In this document: piece by piece, positions 10,052-21,061 of the stretch
Layout: each line of letters opens with the position of its first letter
How positions within the stretch are numbered: position 1 is the stretch's first letter
Origin: Lactifluus volemus
Taxonomy: Eukaryota > Basidiomycota > Agaricomycetes > Russulales > Russulaceae
Assembly: GCA_022376515.1 (NCBI GenBank)
Contig: WTXI01000076.1
Coordinates: forward strand, 1-64,000
Direction of reading: 5' to 3'
Length of the DNA stretch: 64,000 bases
Notes under the pieces: generated by a model
Told to the model about the DNA's origin: nothing
Database searches by the model: none
Seen by the model: only the letters and a program-made list of their open reading frames with translations
Program-made: the position numbers and the translations under genes

Positions 10052-12280
10052 TCAAGTCAACCATATATCGTGACTGCTCGCCCATGATCTCATATCTCTC
10101 ATTCCTCGGAGACACCAGTTTAATCCTACAGCGCGACAAGACCCGCACGTCCACTTGGGAAGCTCATCCGTCTCGTCAACCCTGAGCCATCCGCTGCCGC
10201 CAAGGCCAGATAATGGAGAGCCCCTCGAGCTAGTCCAGTGGTCACTCGTGAATACTCCTGTCGCTGCTACTACCGCTTCCCGCAGGGCTCCACCGAGCAC
10301 CCTTATCTGAAGCTGAGGTAGAAGGGGGTAAGATGGTAGCGTTGGCAGATCCTGGTGGTCGTAGTATTACCGGGCCGGCGAGGTCCAAGGCGAAACATGA
10401 GTGGTGCGCGCCGTGCGAGCACAGCTTCCTCATAGCGATGCAGGTCGTCCGTATGGTTATGTGCCCGCGAGTATCCAGCTTGTCCTCCGTACGGTACATT
10501 GTAAACCCGGCACCGCTCTGTGGCTGAGGCTGGCTGCCGTTCTGGCCATGCATAGGATCATTCCAACGGGCAGTTTCAGCAGAAGGCGTCTTGACACTCG
10601 ACAGGCTCACGACTCGTGTAAGCCCGCGCGCACGTGGGGCTCCCATTTGGGTGATGCTCGTGTACCGCGGTCGGTTGGCCAGAGCCAGAGAGGGATGTTC
10701 TCATGGATTGATTCCATATTTCCTTCAGCTACGGAGACTGCCTGGCGTCATGGCAGGTCGATTTCCCGCTTGTCCTTGCGGTTGCCCTCACTGTTGCTGC
10801 TGCTGAGAGCTCTTCTTGCTAGTGGCACGGGGAGCATCGCACGGGCTCGCACGAGGTGTAGGGCCATCGCCCCATGTTGGATTATGATGAACGGAGCCAC
10901 GGTAATCGAGTTGTCAAAGAAGGGTGCACCCTCACCAAAACCAGCGAGAACTTCAGGTTCGTCAAGAGACATGAGTCCAAAGACAGACGAACGGTCCGGG
11001 ACCGCGCCGTCGGCCGTTGCGGGGCGGGAGAACGATTGCCGGTAATCCATTGGCAAGGGGAGATGCATGCTCGAAGAGGTAGCCGAAGAAGGTTGGCCGC
11101 AGCTCATGGTGTTACCTGTCTCGCTTGCGCTCGTTTATTGGCTTTGTGTGTCGAAGCTCAACGTAAGAGGGTGGTGATTGTATCCATTGGTGTATCCCGG
11201 ATTATTGTTCGAGTATGACACGGACTTCCGAATAGCAAGTCAATCGACAGACGGAGAGTCAAAAATGGAGCAAACCTGTTGTCGATATTATGGCCATAGT
11301 CAACGCCGATAGGTGACGGCGGAACAGGATAGTCTTGGGGGTCACCGCACAAGTTGTAAGATTGAGCATAGCGTGCAACGGTGCTGTGATCATGTGGAAC
11401 CTGCATATCTTGATATATGGCCAGGAGTGGTGGAGCACCGTCCGAGGGGATCACACTTGTCCGGGAAAGAAGATGCTCCTGAGCACGGTGGCGGGCAGAA
11501 TAGTCAAGAGAGTTATCATATGATGCAGAGGCTTGCAGAGGCGGGGGAAAGGTGAACTGATGATTTGCGTAAAGAGGATTGGCAGCAGCGACGGGAGTTT
11601 GGGAAATAGCGGTCGAATGGAGTCCAGGGCCGTTCTTGCCAACAAATGGTGGATCTGAGAGAGGGCATGGATTAGGACCCGATTGAAGGGCGGCAAGAGG
11701 CGGCAAGCTCGAGTTGGAAGTGTCGTGAGAGGGACGGGCTGGGTGGCCAGGACGAGGGGAGCGGTCTGGAGGTGGAATGTGCATCTGCCTTTCTGTGGAC
11801 ACACTTTGCTAGATATAAGAGTGAGAATGGGCAAGAGAAAGAGATTGAAGACTAACAGAAATAATTGGCACCATCGTATCGCAAGCTGGACTCAACACAT
11901 TGGTCGCATGGCTACTTTGAAGTGGTGGCTCTGCTCGCCGATGCGGAACCTTTGCGACGTAAAGGAGTTGAGGAAACGAGAGGCTTCTCACTAGGGTGGT
12001 GTGTCTCGAGAGGAGATCGCTAAGTTAAAATGATGGGGTATAAGCGAGAGTGGGGCAGGGGAGCGAAGGACTCGAAAAGTGATCTCCACAATGTTGACAC
12101 TTGTATGGACGATCTCCGGTATTTGGAGTGGAAGGAGAAATATTCAGTTTCGCTGATAGGGATCGGTGAAGGTGGTGTGTGGGAGGAGGAGCGGGGAGAC
12201 TTACGGAAGCGTATATGCCTAGCTACATGTTGTGGACGAGTGAAAATGGCTTGACAGACAGAAAACTTGTGGTCATTCAC
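10052..12280 (-). pseudogene. C2H2 + Zn2Cys6 transcription factor, unit A copy, zinc ligands lost
   Basis: This is the degenerate copy of the transcription factor better preserved in unit B. Finger 1 reads HKFSVCQAIFTRPQHVARH, with the first zinc-binding Cys changed to Phe. Finger 2 starts YKCQHCGDHF but then diverges, and the segment carrying its second His pair is shortened. In the Zn2Cys6 domain two Cys codons are altered: RYDGANYF where PCDGANPC is expected. The C-terminal region also lacks about 130 bp that unit B has near 21190-21350. The Ser/Pro/Gln-rich middle (for example DYPVPPSPIGVDYGHN) is still readable. With both DNA-binding modules damaged it is unlikely to be functional. Confidence 0.75.
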
Positions 12281-12399
12281 AGGGTCTTTCCCTGTTCCTC
12301 ATCTCAGCCCCACACTCTGGTACACCGTTCCTGTCGGCCTTTCCCGAGACAGAAAGCACCGGCCCGGGATTGTGTACCTGTCACGTAGCTTGTCAACTT

Positions 12400-13720
12400 G
12401 CACAAGATGAGTGTAGGGGTCTGTTATACCCGTGCTGGCATGTTAGCTTCAACATCATCATGCGCCCAGCATCACATACGTATGACAGCTTCTCCTTTTA
12501 TGTATGTCGGGATCATCTACTCACTGAGTCTCACTCACTGCAGCCGGGCAACACAGTGGCACACAAGAAGCGCGCCGCCGTGTTTCATCCGCGTGCCACG
12601 TACAGCTTTCAAATCTATCTTGCCTACACACTCTATCCCTCGCTCTACATCGCGAGACCTATAATCACCTTCAATGACCTTATGTAGCAGGTGGGCGAAG
12701 GTCATCTCATTCTTTTCGTCATGTATGGCGTTGATGGCGCTTGTCTCTTACATTAAGCTCACACATCCCAAAGATATCACGCCGCGGGAGACGTGCTATA
12801 TGCGCTGCACTTCCTCATTCACTTCTTACGATGGAGATTCTCATTTATATGATGCCCGTCGTCGCCATCAAGGATCCGCGTAGAGCGGTATGAGCACCGC
12901 AAAGTTATCCGAGTCCATGGTGGCTTCTGGAACCTCATCTTCATCAAGCTGAAGGTATTATTCCTATCGACAAGCCATGATCCACATCTACATTGACCAT
13001 GCTTCGATTTTCAGCTGCTCCTTCCCTGGTGCTCCTTTCTTCTGTGGGCTCTGCGGATGGAATGGACCCACCGGAAAACATGGTACGCTGCAGGAAACAA
13101 CTACCCACCCTCGGCTTCTGCCGCCCATAGCGTCGATCTTATAGCCTTGGATTTGTACGCTACATCTACATTCCACTTGGTGGCGCGCATCGGCTCGCTG
13201 CGACCACATCCTTGCATTCACCTTCGTTGCCCTCTGGCATGGCGTCAGCCTGAGACTCTGGTATGGGTTGGCTCGCTGCGATTGTCATTTTGCCCGATGT
13301 CAGGGCAAGAAAGTGATACCTGCATCCTTAGTTCGTGTGCCTTTCAACTCTGTGGGGCGTGGTTAATATCTAGAAGCGACACCCCATTTCTTTTCTTGAT
13401 GTAGTTGTGGAAACGTGGTGGGAGCGCCATGTATATGCGGCCGGTGGTGTCTTCAACACCATGATCTTGCTATGGATGGGCCCAAATCTCATCAATTTTG
13501 TCCTCAGTGTGGATGGTGCGCAGTACTTATGCATGAACTGATTGGTAGCTGGAGCGGTATGTCTCACTCAGAGATCTTTCTAACCCTAGTTTCGTTGATC
13601 GAGGTACCCCAGGAATTCGCTTTCTCTTCGTCACATGCGCGTTATTTGTTGGCTCGCAACCCATGTTCGAGTATTGGTATGTTGCCATTGGATCCCACAG
13701 GAGTAGCACTGATTCTGTTG
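12400..13720 (+). pseudogene. GUP1-like MBOAT O-acyltransferase, unit B copy, frame-disrupted
   Basis: GUP1 homologues are multi-pass ER membrane O-acyltransferases that remodel GPI-anchor lipids. Recognisable blocks in order are: WHVSFNIIM (about 12440), YSFQIYLAYTLYPSLYIARP and IITFNDLM (about 12602-12685), GGFWNLIFIKLK (about 12925), PWRS/FLLWAL (about 13025), GNNY, RYIYIPLGGA (about 13160), TFVALWHGVSLRLWYGLA (about 13225-13280, holding the conserved MBOAT His) and, near 13440-13660, YVAAGGVFNTMI and CALFVGSQPMFEYW. The blocks lie in different frames, with in-frame stops (for example after NDLM and in the block before RYIYIPLGG). As written it is not one coding sequence. It could be a pseudogene or a real gene with base-calling deletions. 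Confidence 0.75.
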
Positions 13721-14580
13721 AACTTCACCAGGGAGGAAGAATTGCGCGATCATGATGGATACAACGACGATGTTGGGTGGATGCAGATGAGGACTAACTA
13801 CCTACTTAAAACCATGAGATTTGCGCAACGATTCATACCCTTCACCATCAATATGGATGATACTCGGCCTTGATTGGCTTTGCTTTAATGGAGGGCTACT
13901 TTTTCGACCGAATGACAGTAACGTTATGCCTGCGGATCATGCATCATGCTCGCCCCTTTATTCGTCCTCGCCAAAGACGCTCCGGGCCCTTGCTTCGACG
14001 CGAACTACATTACTGAATAGTAGTACTGCATCCTTGCAGTCTTGAGCAGGTGGCGGCTTTCGCGTCGAATGATATGTGATGTGTTAAGGCTACGCACGCG
14101 TACCATAATGGCCTGTTTCCCTCCGAATCTTATTTCTTTCCATCCTCATATCTTCCTCCTGCGACAACGAATGGGAGTAGCATTGATACAACCGAAACTG
14201 ATGACAAGCTGAGGCATAAAGAGGTAGTAAAGTATGAGATATTCAGGCTGTGCTTAACACCGTGTCAACGCCGTCTTTTCTCCGGGTTTTAGAAACTTTG
14301 TTGGTCTAGGAAGAACCACCTAATATTCGTACAGTGGGAAATGGAACGCTGCAGATGAGTGAGAAGCTCGAGGTTGTGTCCCACGGCTTCAGCTCTACAA
14401 TTGAACGAAGGAATAAAATAATTGGGAGGGGAATGGCACAAGATATTGTAGCGTTCGACTGGTGCCAGTGCTTCAGCTGTAAAGAGCAAAGATCCCCGCA
14501 ATCTGAGGTTGTACTGGCTATGCGCGATTGTACTGTATCGAACGGAAAGGCGAAGAGCCAGTAAGTGCACATTTAAACGA
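13721..14580. other. Unit B spacer between GUP1-like gene and NLR
   Basis: This matches 2215-2800 and 3259-3390 of unit A without the solo LTR. The empty LTR target (a single AAGAT) lies near 14490. No protein family was recognised. The open frames here differ between the copies. Confidence 0.5.
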
Positions 14581-14584
14581 AAAA

Positions 14585-17500
14585 GTGATTACAGTACCTG
14601 TTCGATGATGTATTACAGCCATACTCTGACAATAACTTTACAATTCTTCGATATCCACGTCGTGATGCTTCTTGAGACGGTGTCCGGCCATCTTCATTGA
14701 GAACATGGATATCTGCACCTCGTTCAAGTAGCAGCTTGACGATCTCAGGAAACCGCTAGATGATGCGAGATGCAACGACGTCCAATGGTTCTGCTTTGTC
14801 GCTTCACGTCGGCGCCATGGTCAAGCAACAACCGGACGACTTCAAATGTCCGGACGTGATGCCAATGCAATGGAGTCCATCCATTGTTGGCCGGGAATCT
14901 ACTCTCGCACCGTGCTTGACCAAAAACTTGGCGCCTTCCAGCCATCCATCCTTGAGGCCAGTACAAGGGTGACGGCCATATACTATCTCGCCATTGACAT
15001 CCGCGCCGCGGTCAACTAATGACTGTAAGAGATCAAGGTCCTTCGATTCCAATGCGGAAAATAATGAAGTCCCCTGTTCTCTGCTAAGCGCATCTGCGCT
15101 TCAATGCGGCGCAGAGAATCTACGCTTCCCATGCGCTCGGCAAGGAGCCTGGCAATATTGAGCTTCCCATTGTCAAGCGCCAGATCTAAGGCAGTCTTGT
15201 TTTTGCTATCCCTCACGTTGACATCTCCGCCCGACTCCAGTAACAGTTCCACGATGTCCAGATGCCCGTATTGTGCCGCTGTATGCAACGGGGTCCGACC
15301 GTTTCTGCTTCTGCGTTCAGATTCGAGCCACATTGGATTAGTAAGCGGGCAACTCGAGTTCTCCGTTACGAGCTGCATAGTCCAGTGGCGTCTTTTGATC
15401 CACATTCCGCTTATCAATAGCTGCACCACGTTCAATCAGCAATTTGGTAACATCGAGGTGCCCCTTCCTGATGCGACATGCAGTGGCGTTTCGAGGCGTT
15501 TGTTCGACCATTTATATCTGCGCCATGGTCAAGCAAAAGTAGGAGAACATCGGAATGTCCACCTTGGGATGCAAAGTGTGATGCAGTCCAGCCATTGGCA
15601 GAAGTAAGTTCACGTCTGCACCATTCTCGATGAAGAAGCGTGAAGCCTCGACATTCCGTTCCACGATGCTAGCATCAATGGCGTTCTTGACCCCGCCACG
15701 CACGTCGATGTCTGGGATAAAGTCCAGTAGTAAACAAGATGTCGAGTGCCCGTTATAATGCTTGATGGAAGGGAAATCTCCCTGTTGTCCTGGGAATTGG
15801 GATCTGCACCGTGATCGATCAAGAAGCGTACAACCTCGACACTCCCGTCCTGCCACATCCAGAAACAAGGCAGTTTTCCTTCCATTTTTTCGTGTCACGG
15901 CTGCACCGGATGGATGAGAAATTCTACGACATCGAGATGCCCAAAACGTGATGCAAGGTGCAGTAAGGCCCAAAAGTTATTTTCTTGTACATCTATATCT
16001 GCACTGTGGCGAAGTAGCTCCCGTACGATAACCAGGTATCCACTTCGCGATGCTGCATGCAATGGGGTCAAGCCGCCGTTGTACGACGACCTGCATCTGC
16101 ACCATGCCGTAGTAATGCTTGTACGATCTCAAGCTCTCCTTGCCGACGCACAGTAGAGTGGGGTTGATCCATCTTGCCCCGTATGTTGACATCTGCGTGG
16201 TGTTCGAGTAAAAGCTCCACATGGTCACGACGTCCGCGATTAATGCGCTGTGTAATGGAGACCATTCGGACTGCCAGGGAATTCACGTCTGCACCGTGAT
16301 TGAGGAGGAGCAGCACGATATCGACATTCCCTTGGCGAGCCCAGCATGCAAACAAGTACCGTAGAAGCCTCCCACGGTATTGACACTTCTGAATCGATGA
16401 CGAGAAGATGCTCAACAAGGCTGCGGAAACCACAAGTGTGGCATAGTATAGCGGGGTAGCCCATTCGGTTGTTGGGTGAGTCGCGGACATGTGCTCCGGA
16501 AAGGGCGGTCAATGTCGTATATCCAGATCCATGTTCGAAAATGTGGCTTGCCCAGTCAAAGAGACGCTCCATCGCGTCCTGGATATTATCCATACGTTTT
16601 CGAACCGAGCGTGGTCGACCCAGTGGCGAGCAGCGTAGTCAGCAAATGGGAACTTCTCCATAATCTTCTTGTCAATGTGATCATCTAGATGGAGTAGGAT
16701 GCCGAGAGAGGCCTGTGCGAGCATGGTATGCGCAGACTGGAGAGAGACGTGATAGCGGGAAAGATCCTTCCCGCATTGGCCAGGCGATCCGATGTCAAGT
16801 ACTCCCGGACAGAGATATGGGAGAACTGGATGATGGCGATCCGTGGACATTCACAGTGACGATCAAACTTGAACATGCGGATAAAACAGCGTGGGCGTCT
16901 TCTGGCACCAATCTTCGTAATATCGGGGAAGCTTATTGGCCCAAATCGAACCGCAAAAAGTTTGCGAGCTCTTCAACACGAAGAGGGCGAACGGCAGCCA
17001 AGAGACATTGGAAAAGGCGACGAGCGTACTCTCGTTTCTTCTTCTCGATCCGAGCAAAGTCCGCTCATAAGTCGCGTCCAGGCCCAGGCATCTCATCCAG
17101 AATACGCCGAATTGCCGCGGGAGGGCTACGACGCAGAGTGTCCAGCTGAGGAGTTACCCAGCGGAACCTGTCCGGTGAAGTCAGATAAGACACCGTCGTA
17201 AGACACGATCATGTCCATGACTCACGTTCCGCCTGCTCTCGCAGAGAGAACATCAATACATGTCGCTTGTCCTCTGCACTCCATTCCCGCATCGTCCGAT
17301 CTGAAACGACGACGGTGATGATGTAATCAAGAATATCCTCCCCTTGTCCTTTTTCATCGTGAAGAGACACACGGAGAGACGTTAGAGGTCTCAGAGCCGT
17401 TCTGATGTCGGCGTCCGGGCGACTGGTTACACAAATTCGTAGATTTGGAAAGTGAACAAGCTCGTCCACGAGATCGAGCACCCTCTCGCGTGCGGTCGGA

Positions 17501-19230
17501 AATCCAGATGTATTCGGACATTCGTCGAGTCCATCCACGATTATGTAAACATCAGGCAGTCCTGGGAGCTTGAGCATTTTCTTGAGGCATTCTGTAAGTG
17601 CCTGATCATCAGGCGGGTGGGATCCTGGATTGTGTTGCGAATATAGCTGAGAAAGGGTGGTATTGCAAGGATAGGATTTGGCGCCGAGCTGGACGAGGAG
17701 AGAGGTGAGCAGGCCGTGGACGTCCTGCTTGGCAATATCCCTGAAATCAAAATAGAAATACCCCAACAGGGCCGATCCTGATGCGCATTTTGCTTTGGCG
17801 TCTTGTATGATACTGGAACTATTTCATAATATGAATGACTTGGACGAGAGATGTGAGGATGACACATACCACAGCACGCTCTTTCCTGAGCCCGCTACGA
17901 AGATGAGCAGTATGTTGTTTTCAGAAGAACGAGGATGGAAGATGGGGCACAATACGCACGTATACCATGTATCCACAATAGGGAACCCCTTGTTTTCCAT
18001 TTCTGGAAGGTCTCACTTTGGATAAACCAGGCAGCAGTTCCATTGTGGTGAGCTGTGCGTGCGATGTTGTGGTTTGTCGATGGATCGGGAGGGGAGAGCC
18101 ACATTCGAATATCCCTATGCAATTGATCACCTAGGATGTATGTTGAGTCTAATGGCGGTAATTAGTTAACCTAGAACAGACGATTCATCTTGTTCATCTC
18201 GACTGTCGTCTCTTGCGCCGTAACTGGTAAGGAGAGGGCCTGAGAATCTAAGCAGTGATAAGGTCACGCATGTGAACATACCCAAAGCTTGCTGCATGTG
18301 ACTGGTTGACGCCTTGCCCTCTACTCGCACAATAGCCTTGGTCAATTGTTTCACACCCACCCAAACGAGGGTTGCGTACCATCCATAACTACTTTCATAT
18401 CATTGACGAGACCATGGACGAGCTCATACGTTTGAGCTACCGTCATTCGAGTCTCATCCAGAGTGAGGCGGTCCATCCTCCGGAGCACAGCTTCGATCTC
18501 TCTCTCTCCCAATAGCTTCTTCGCGAATTTCTCTATGCCATGTTCGTACTTTGGGAATGTGTGGGAAAGTGAAGACTTACTAAATCGACCTTGCTTGATT
18601 TGTTTAGTCGCGAGGGCGAGAACGGACAACACCTCGACCAATATCTTGACGATTATATCGGTCATTGCAGAGTTGAATGGCACCCTCGTATATATACGGA
18701 GGCGTTGAAGGAAATTTGCAACACATTCGAAGAGGTCAACGAGTGCGTCATAACTTGCGCCAACTTCAACAGCCGTCTGATATACTCCAATATTACAATG
18801 ACGCGGAAGAAGACCGAACGAAATACCTACCACGAGGAGTACCTCCACGCCACAAAGGACTGCTCTTGCAGGTTTTGCATGTGGCAATGGCACCTGTAGA
18901 CATTAGGGTAAGAAAACAATCAGATAAGACGAATCGATGGCCTCTGACGTACCAGACTAGTGGCTGGGCCAAGGACGCCAACAAGCCCATGGAGAACTTT
19001 TATTACGGGGTTAAGCCACTTGATCAAGTTCCGATTTCCATCCCGGTACTCTTTGAAGGCCATTGCCCTTTTTCAAGTAGATCAAGGATGGCTCTTGGAG
19101 AGACGCAATTCTGGAACTGATAGGTGAAGGGATTTTTTGTGAGATCTATTCCGGTCTGCTTGGCATAGTCGTCTAAAGCGTCGAGAATCAATCGATGATT
19201 GGAGGAGGAGATCTGTGTTGTGGATGACAT
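14585..19230 (-). pseudogene. Goodbye-NACHT-ankyrin NLR, unit B copy, many one-base deletions
   Basis: This is a paralogue of the unit A NLR with the same layout. The Goodbye-type N-terminus starts at M 19230 (SSTTQISSSNHRLILDALDD) and continues to YDALVDLFECVANFLQRLRI. The Walker A exon has AGSGKS near 17890. The clearest stretch is the NACHT core at 17209-17766, with LGYFYFDFRDIAKQDVHGLL, Walker B VYIIVDGLDECP and an intact VTSRPDADI sensor-like motif. It is followed by SHISVREYLTSDRLA and ankyrin repeats down to about 14640. Against unit A it has lost single bases at very many places, especially in 14700-16600, so the ankyrin part is broken into short frames. The N-terminal 300 residues and NACHT domain are better preserved here than in unit A. 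Confidence 0.85.
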
Positions 19231-20107
19231 GAAGACAAGAGTGTTGTAGGGGAAGGTGGAAAACCATCGATGAAGAGTGTGGAGAGTGATGGTGGCGTGG
19301 GCATGCTTTGATAGAAGATAAGCGCCGCCATGGCTCCTCAAGTTAGCACGGAGAATCGGAACGGCGTCAATTGAACTTAATAACTGACAGGTTTGAGGTG
19401 CTATGCTGCATGATCTGAAAAGCGTGAAAACTGCGATCGGAGGGCGCCGAAACCTCCAACTGGGCGCTACATGGAGCCATTTCACGTGCAGCTCATTAGG
19501 CCAGGGATTCAGGTTCATGCTGCCAGAGAGCATCCATGGACAAACCCACACACACCACGGCGATGACGGCAGACAAAACCAACCGCTTGACCTAAGGGAC
19601 CTCAATTCTAACTATACGCGCGCGCGAGACTGCGAACAAGGACCAGTGTCGGTAGGTAGTGGCGACGGGGTTTAATAAAACGTGCTCATTCGAATGCGCC
19701 TCCAAGTCTTAACGTCCTGGAAGGTCTGATGTGGGGTGACCCGGGCTGCTTAAGCGCTGCTCGGTTTTTTCACCCACTCGTATACTTTCACTTACTGTCG
19801 GCGTGGATAACCAAGACGAAGATAGGCTATGCCAGCTGCTTGGTGGAATGCTGACGCACTGTCAACGAAGAAAGTATGATGAGTGGTGATGCTATAGATT
19901 GCCATGCGGTAAATATATGCAATGGGGGTTAGGAGGTAGGGGTAGGATAGGAGGGGGGAGAGGAGGGGATTGAAGGGAAACATTAAAGACCCATGAAAGA
20001 AATATGAATTTCACGACAAACGTGTTGTCTTTTGTCTTGTCTTTTTTCCATCGCTCGCTCATACGAATAAGTATGAGCGTGTCGACGCCTAAATAAAAGG
20101 GTCCTCT
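19231..20107. other. NLR promoter side and HSP10 3' flank, unit B
   Basis: There is no gene. An open frame extends upstream of the NLR start to 19605, but the corresponding frame is interrupted in unit A, so I read it as 5' untranslated or promoter DNA. A G-rich run near 19940-19975 corresponds to the G-quadruplex-type stretch of unit A. Confidence 0.45.
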
Positions 20108-20623
20108 CTACTCTTCAATCTTTGCCAAAATCTCCGAATCCTTGAACAGATGATATTCCTATATGGCCATCATCAGCCTCGACGTTGAGAGAGTGGAAGG
20201 GAAAAAGAATTAAAAAAAGAAAAAGAACGCACATCCTCGCCTACTTTGATCGCATTCCCTCCCCAACCAGGTAACAATACCCTATCACCCGCCTTGACCG
20301 ACGTAGGCACGATCCGACCTTCTTTATCCGGTGCGCCAGGTCCGACCGCGATCACGGTAGCTTCTGGAAGTGGACTCGACGTGGCAGAAGTCGGGAGGAA
20401 GATTCCAGTAGCAGTTTTCTAATATATATTGTGTGTGTGTCATGAGAGAGTGGGAGGAGCCCAAAGAAGAAAAAAAAAGTACGGTTTCAGGTTTGAAGCG
20501 TTGGACGAGGACGCGGTCGAGGAGGGGGACGAGAGACCTGATCGACTTGAAGGTAGCCTGGGCAGCCTTTTTGCGAAATGGGTTAAAAAGGACAGAATGA
20601 ACGAGGGGTCATCAACGTACCAT
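20108..20623 (-). CDS. HSP10: HSP10 mitochondrial co-chaperonin (unit B copy, apparently intact)
   Basis: This is the 10-kDa co-chaperonin that works with HSP60 in protein folding in the mitochondrial matrix. Four exons give a clean 107-residue protein, the usual size. Exon 1 (20621-20623) is the ATG alone, followed by a GTACGT donor. Exon 2 (20483-20566) is AAQATFKSIRSLVPLLDRVL and VQRFKPET. Exon 3 (20233-20418) runs from KTATGIFLPTSAT through EATVIAVGPGAPDKEGRIVP and the roof-loop segment to WGGNAIKVGED. Exon 4 (20108-20158) is EYHLFKDSEILAKIEE and TAG. The mobile-loop signature (ETKTATGIFLP) is complete. All three introns have GT..AG ends and the exon lengths keep frame. It sits between the NLR and the transcription factor, with the same orientation as both. 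Confidence 0.88.
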
Positions 20624-21061
20624 GACAAACGCGAGTAAATGAGTAAAATTATATGCGCGCCACGTTGTCTGTTTTGCAGCAGTCTTATTTGGCTCGAACA
20701 AATAAAATCTCACGTGGGGATTTACAAAAATAGGCCGTAGAGACCGGCCATATTGGTATACATAATCTTGTCACTTTGTACAATACAACAGACACAGGAA
20801 AACAGAGGAAGAAAGCTATAGGGGCAAAAATGCCGTATCATCAATCGTAAAATCGTCATCGGCGAAAAAAAAAAAGGAAACACCGTACGAAGGGTAACGG
20901 CAGCCAGACGTAAATTAGTGACAAGAACATCGTGTTTACCGTAGCAAGAAACAAATAGGAAAAAGGGTCACCGTAATAAGAGCTATGCGGAATATACCCT
21001 TTGTCAAGAAACTAGATAAAAGAAAGAAAGTAGTACGACACATTCAGTCATCCATTATATC
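20624..21061. other. HSP10-transcription factor spacer, unit B
   Basis: No gene is seen. By position it contains the HSP10 promoter and the 3' end of the transcription-factor transcription unit. It aligns with 9675-10051. Confidence 0.45.

Larger units (their letters stand above)
1443..12280. repeat. Segmental duplication, unit A (approximately 11 kb)
   Basis: This block matches 12345-23552 in the same orientation and gene order: GUP1-like, NLR, HSP10, transcription factor. The left edge is seen where ACAGAAAG followed by CGGCC(T/C)GGG begins both copies. The right edge is just past the start codon of the transcription factor (about 12275 here, 23547 in unit B). By eye, identity is high (roughly 90 percent), with many one-base gaps and a few larger insertions or deletions. 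I could not compute a divergence value. Confidence 0.9.

Noticed and set aside
19231..19605. In-frame upstream extension of the unit B NLR
   Set aside because: The matching DNA in unit A is interrupted by the MITE-like insert and has stops. The M at 19230 aligns with the M at 7999, which fits the usual start of this family.
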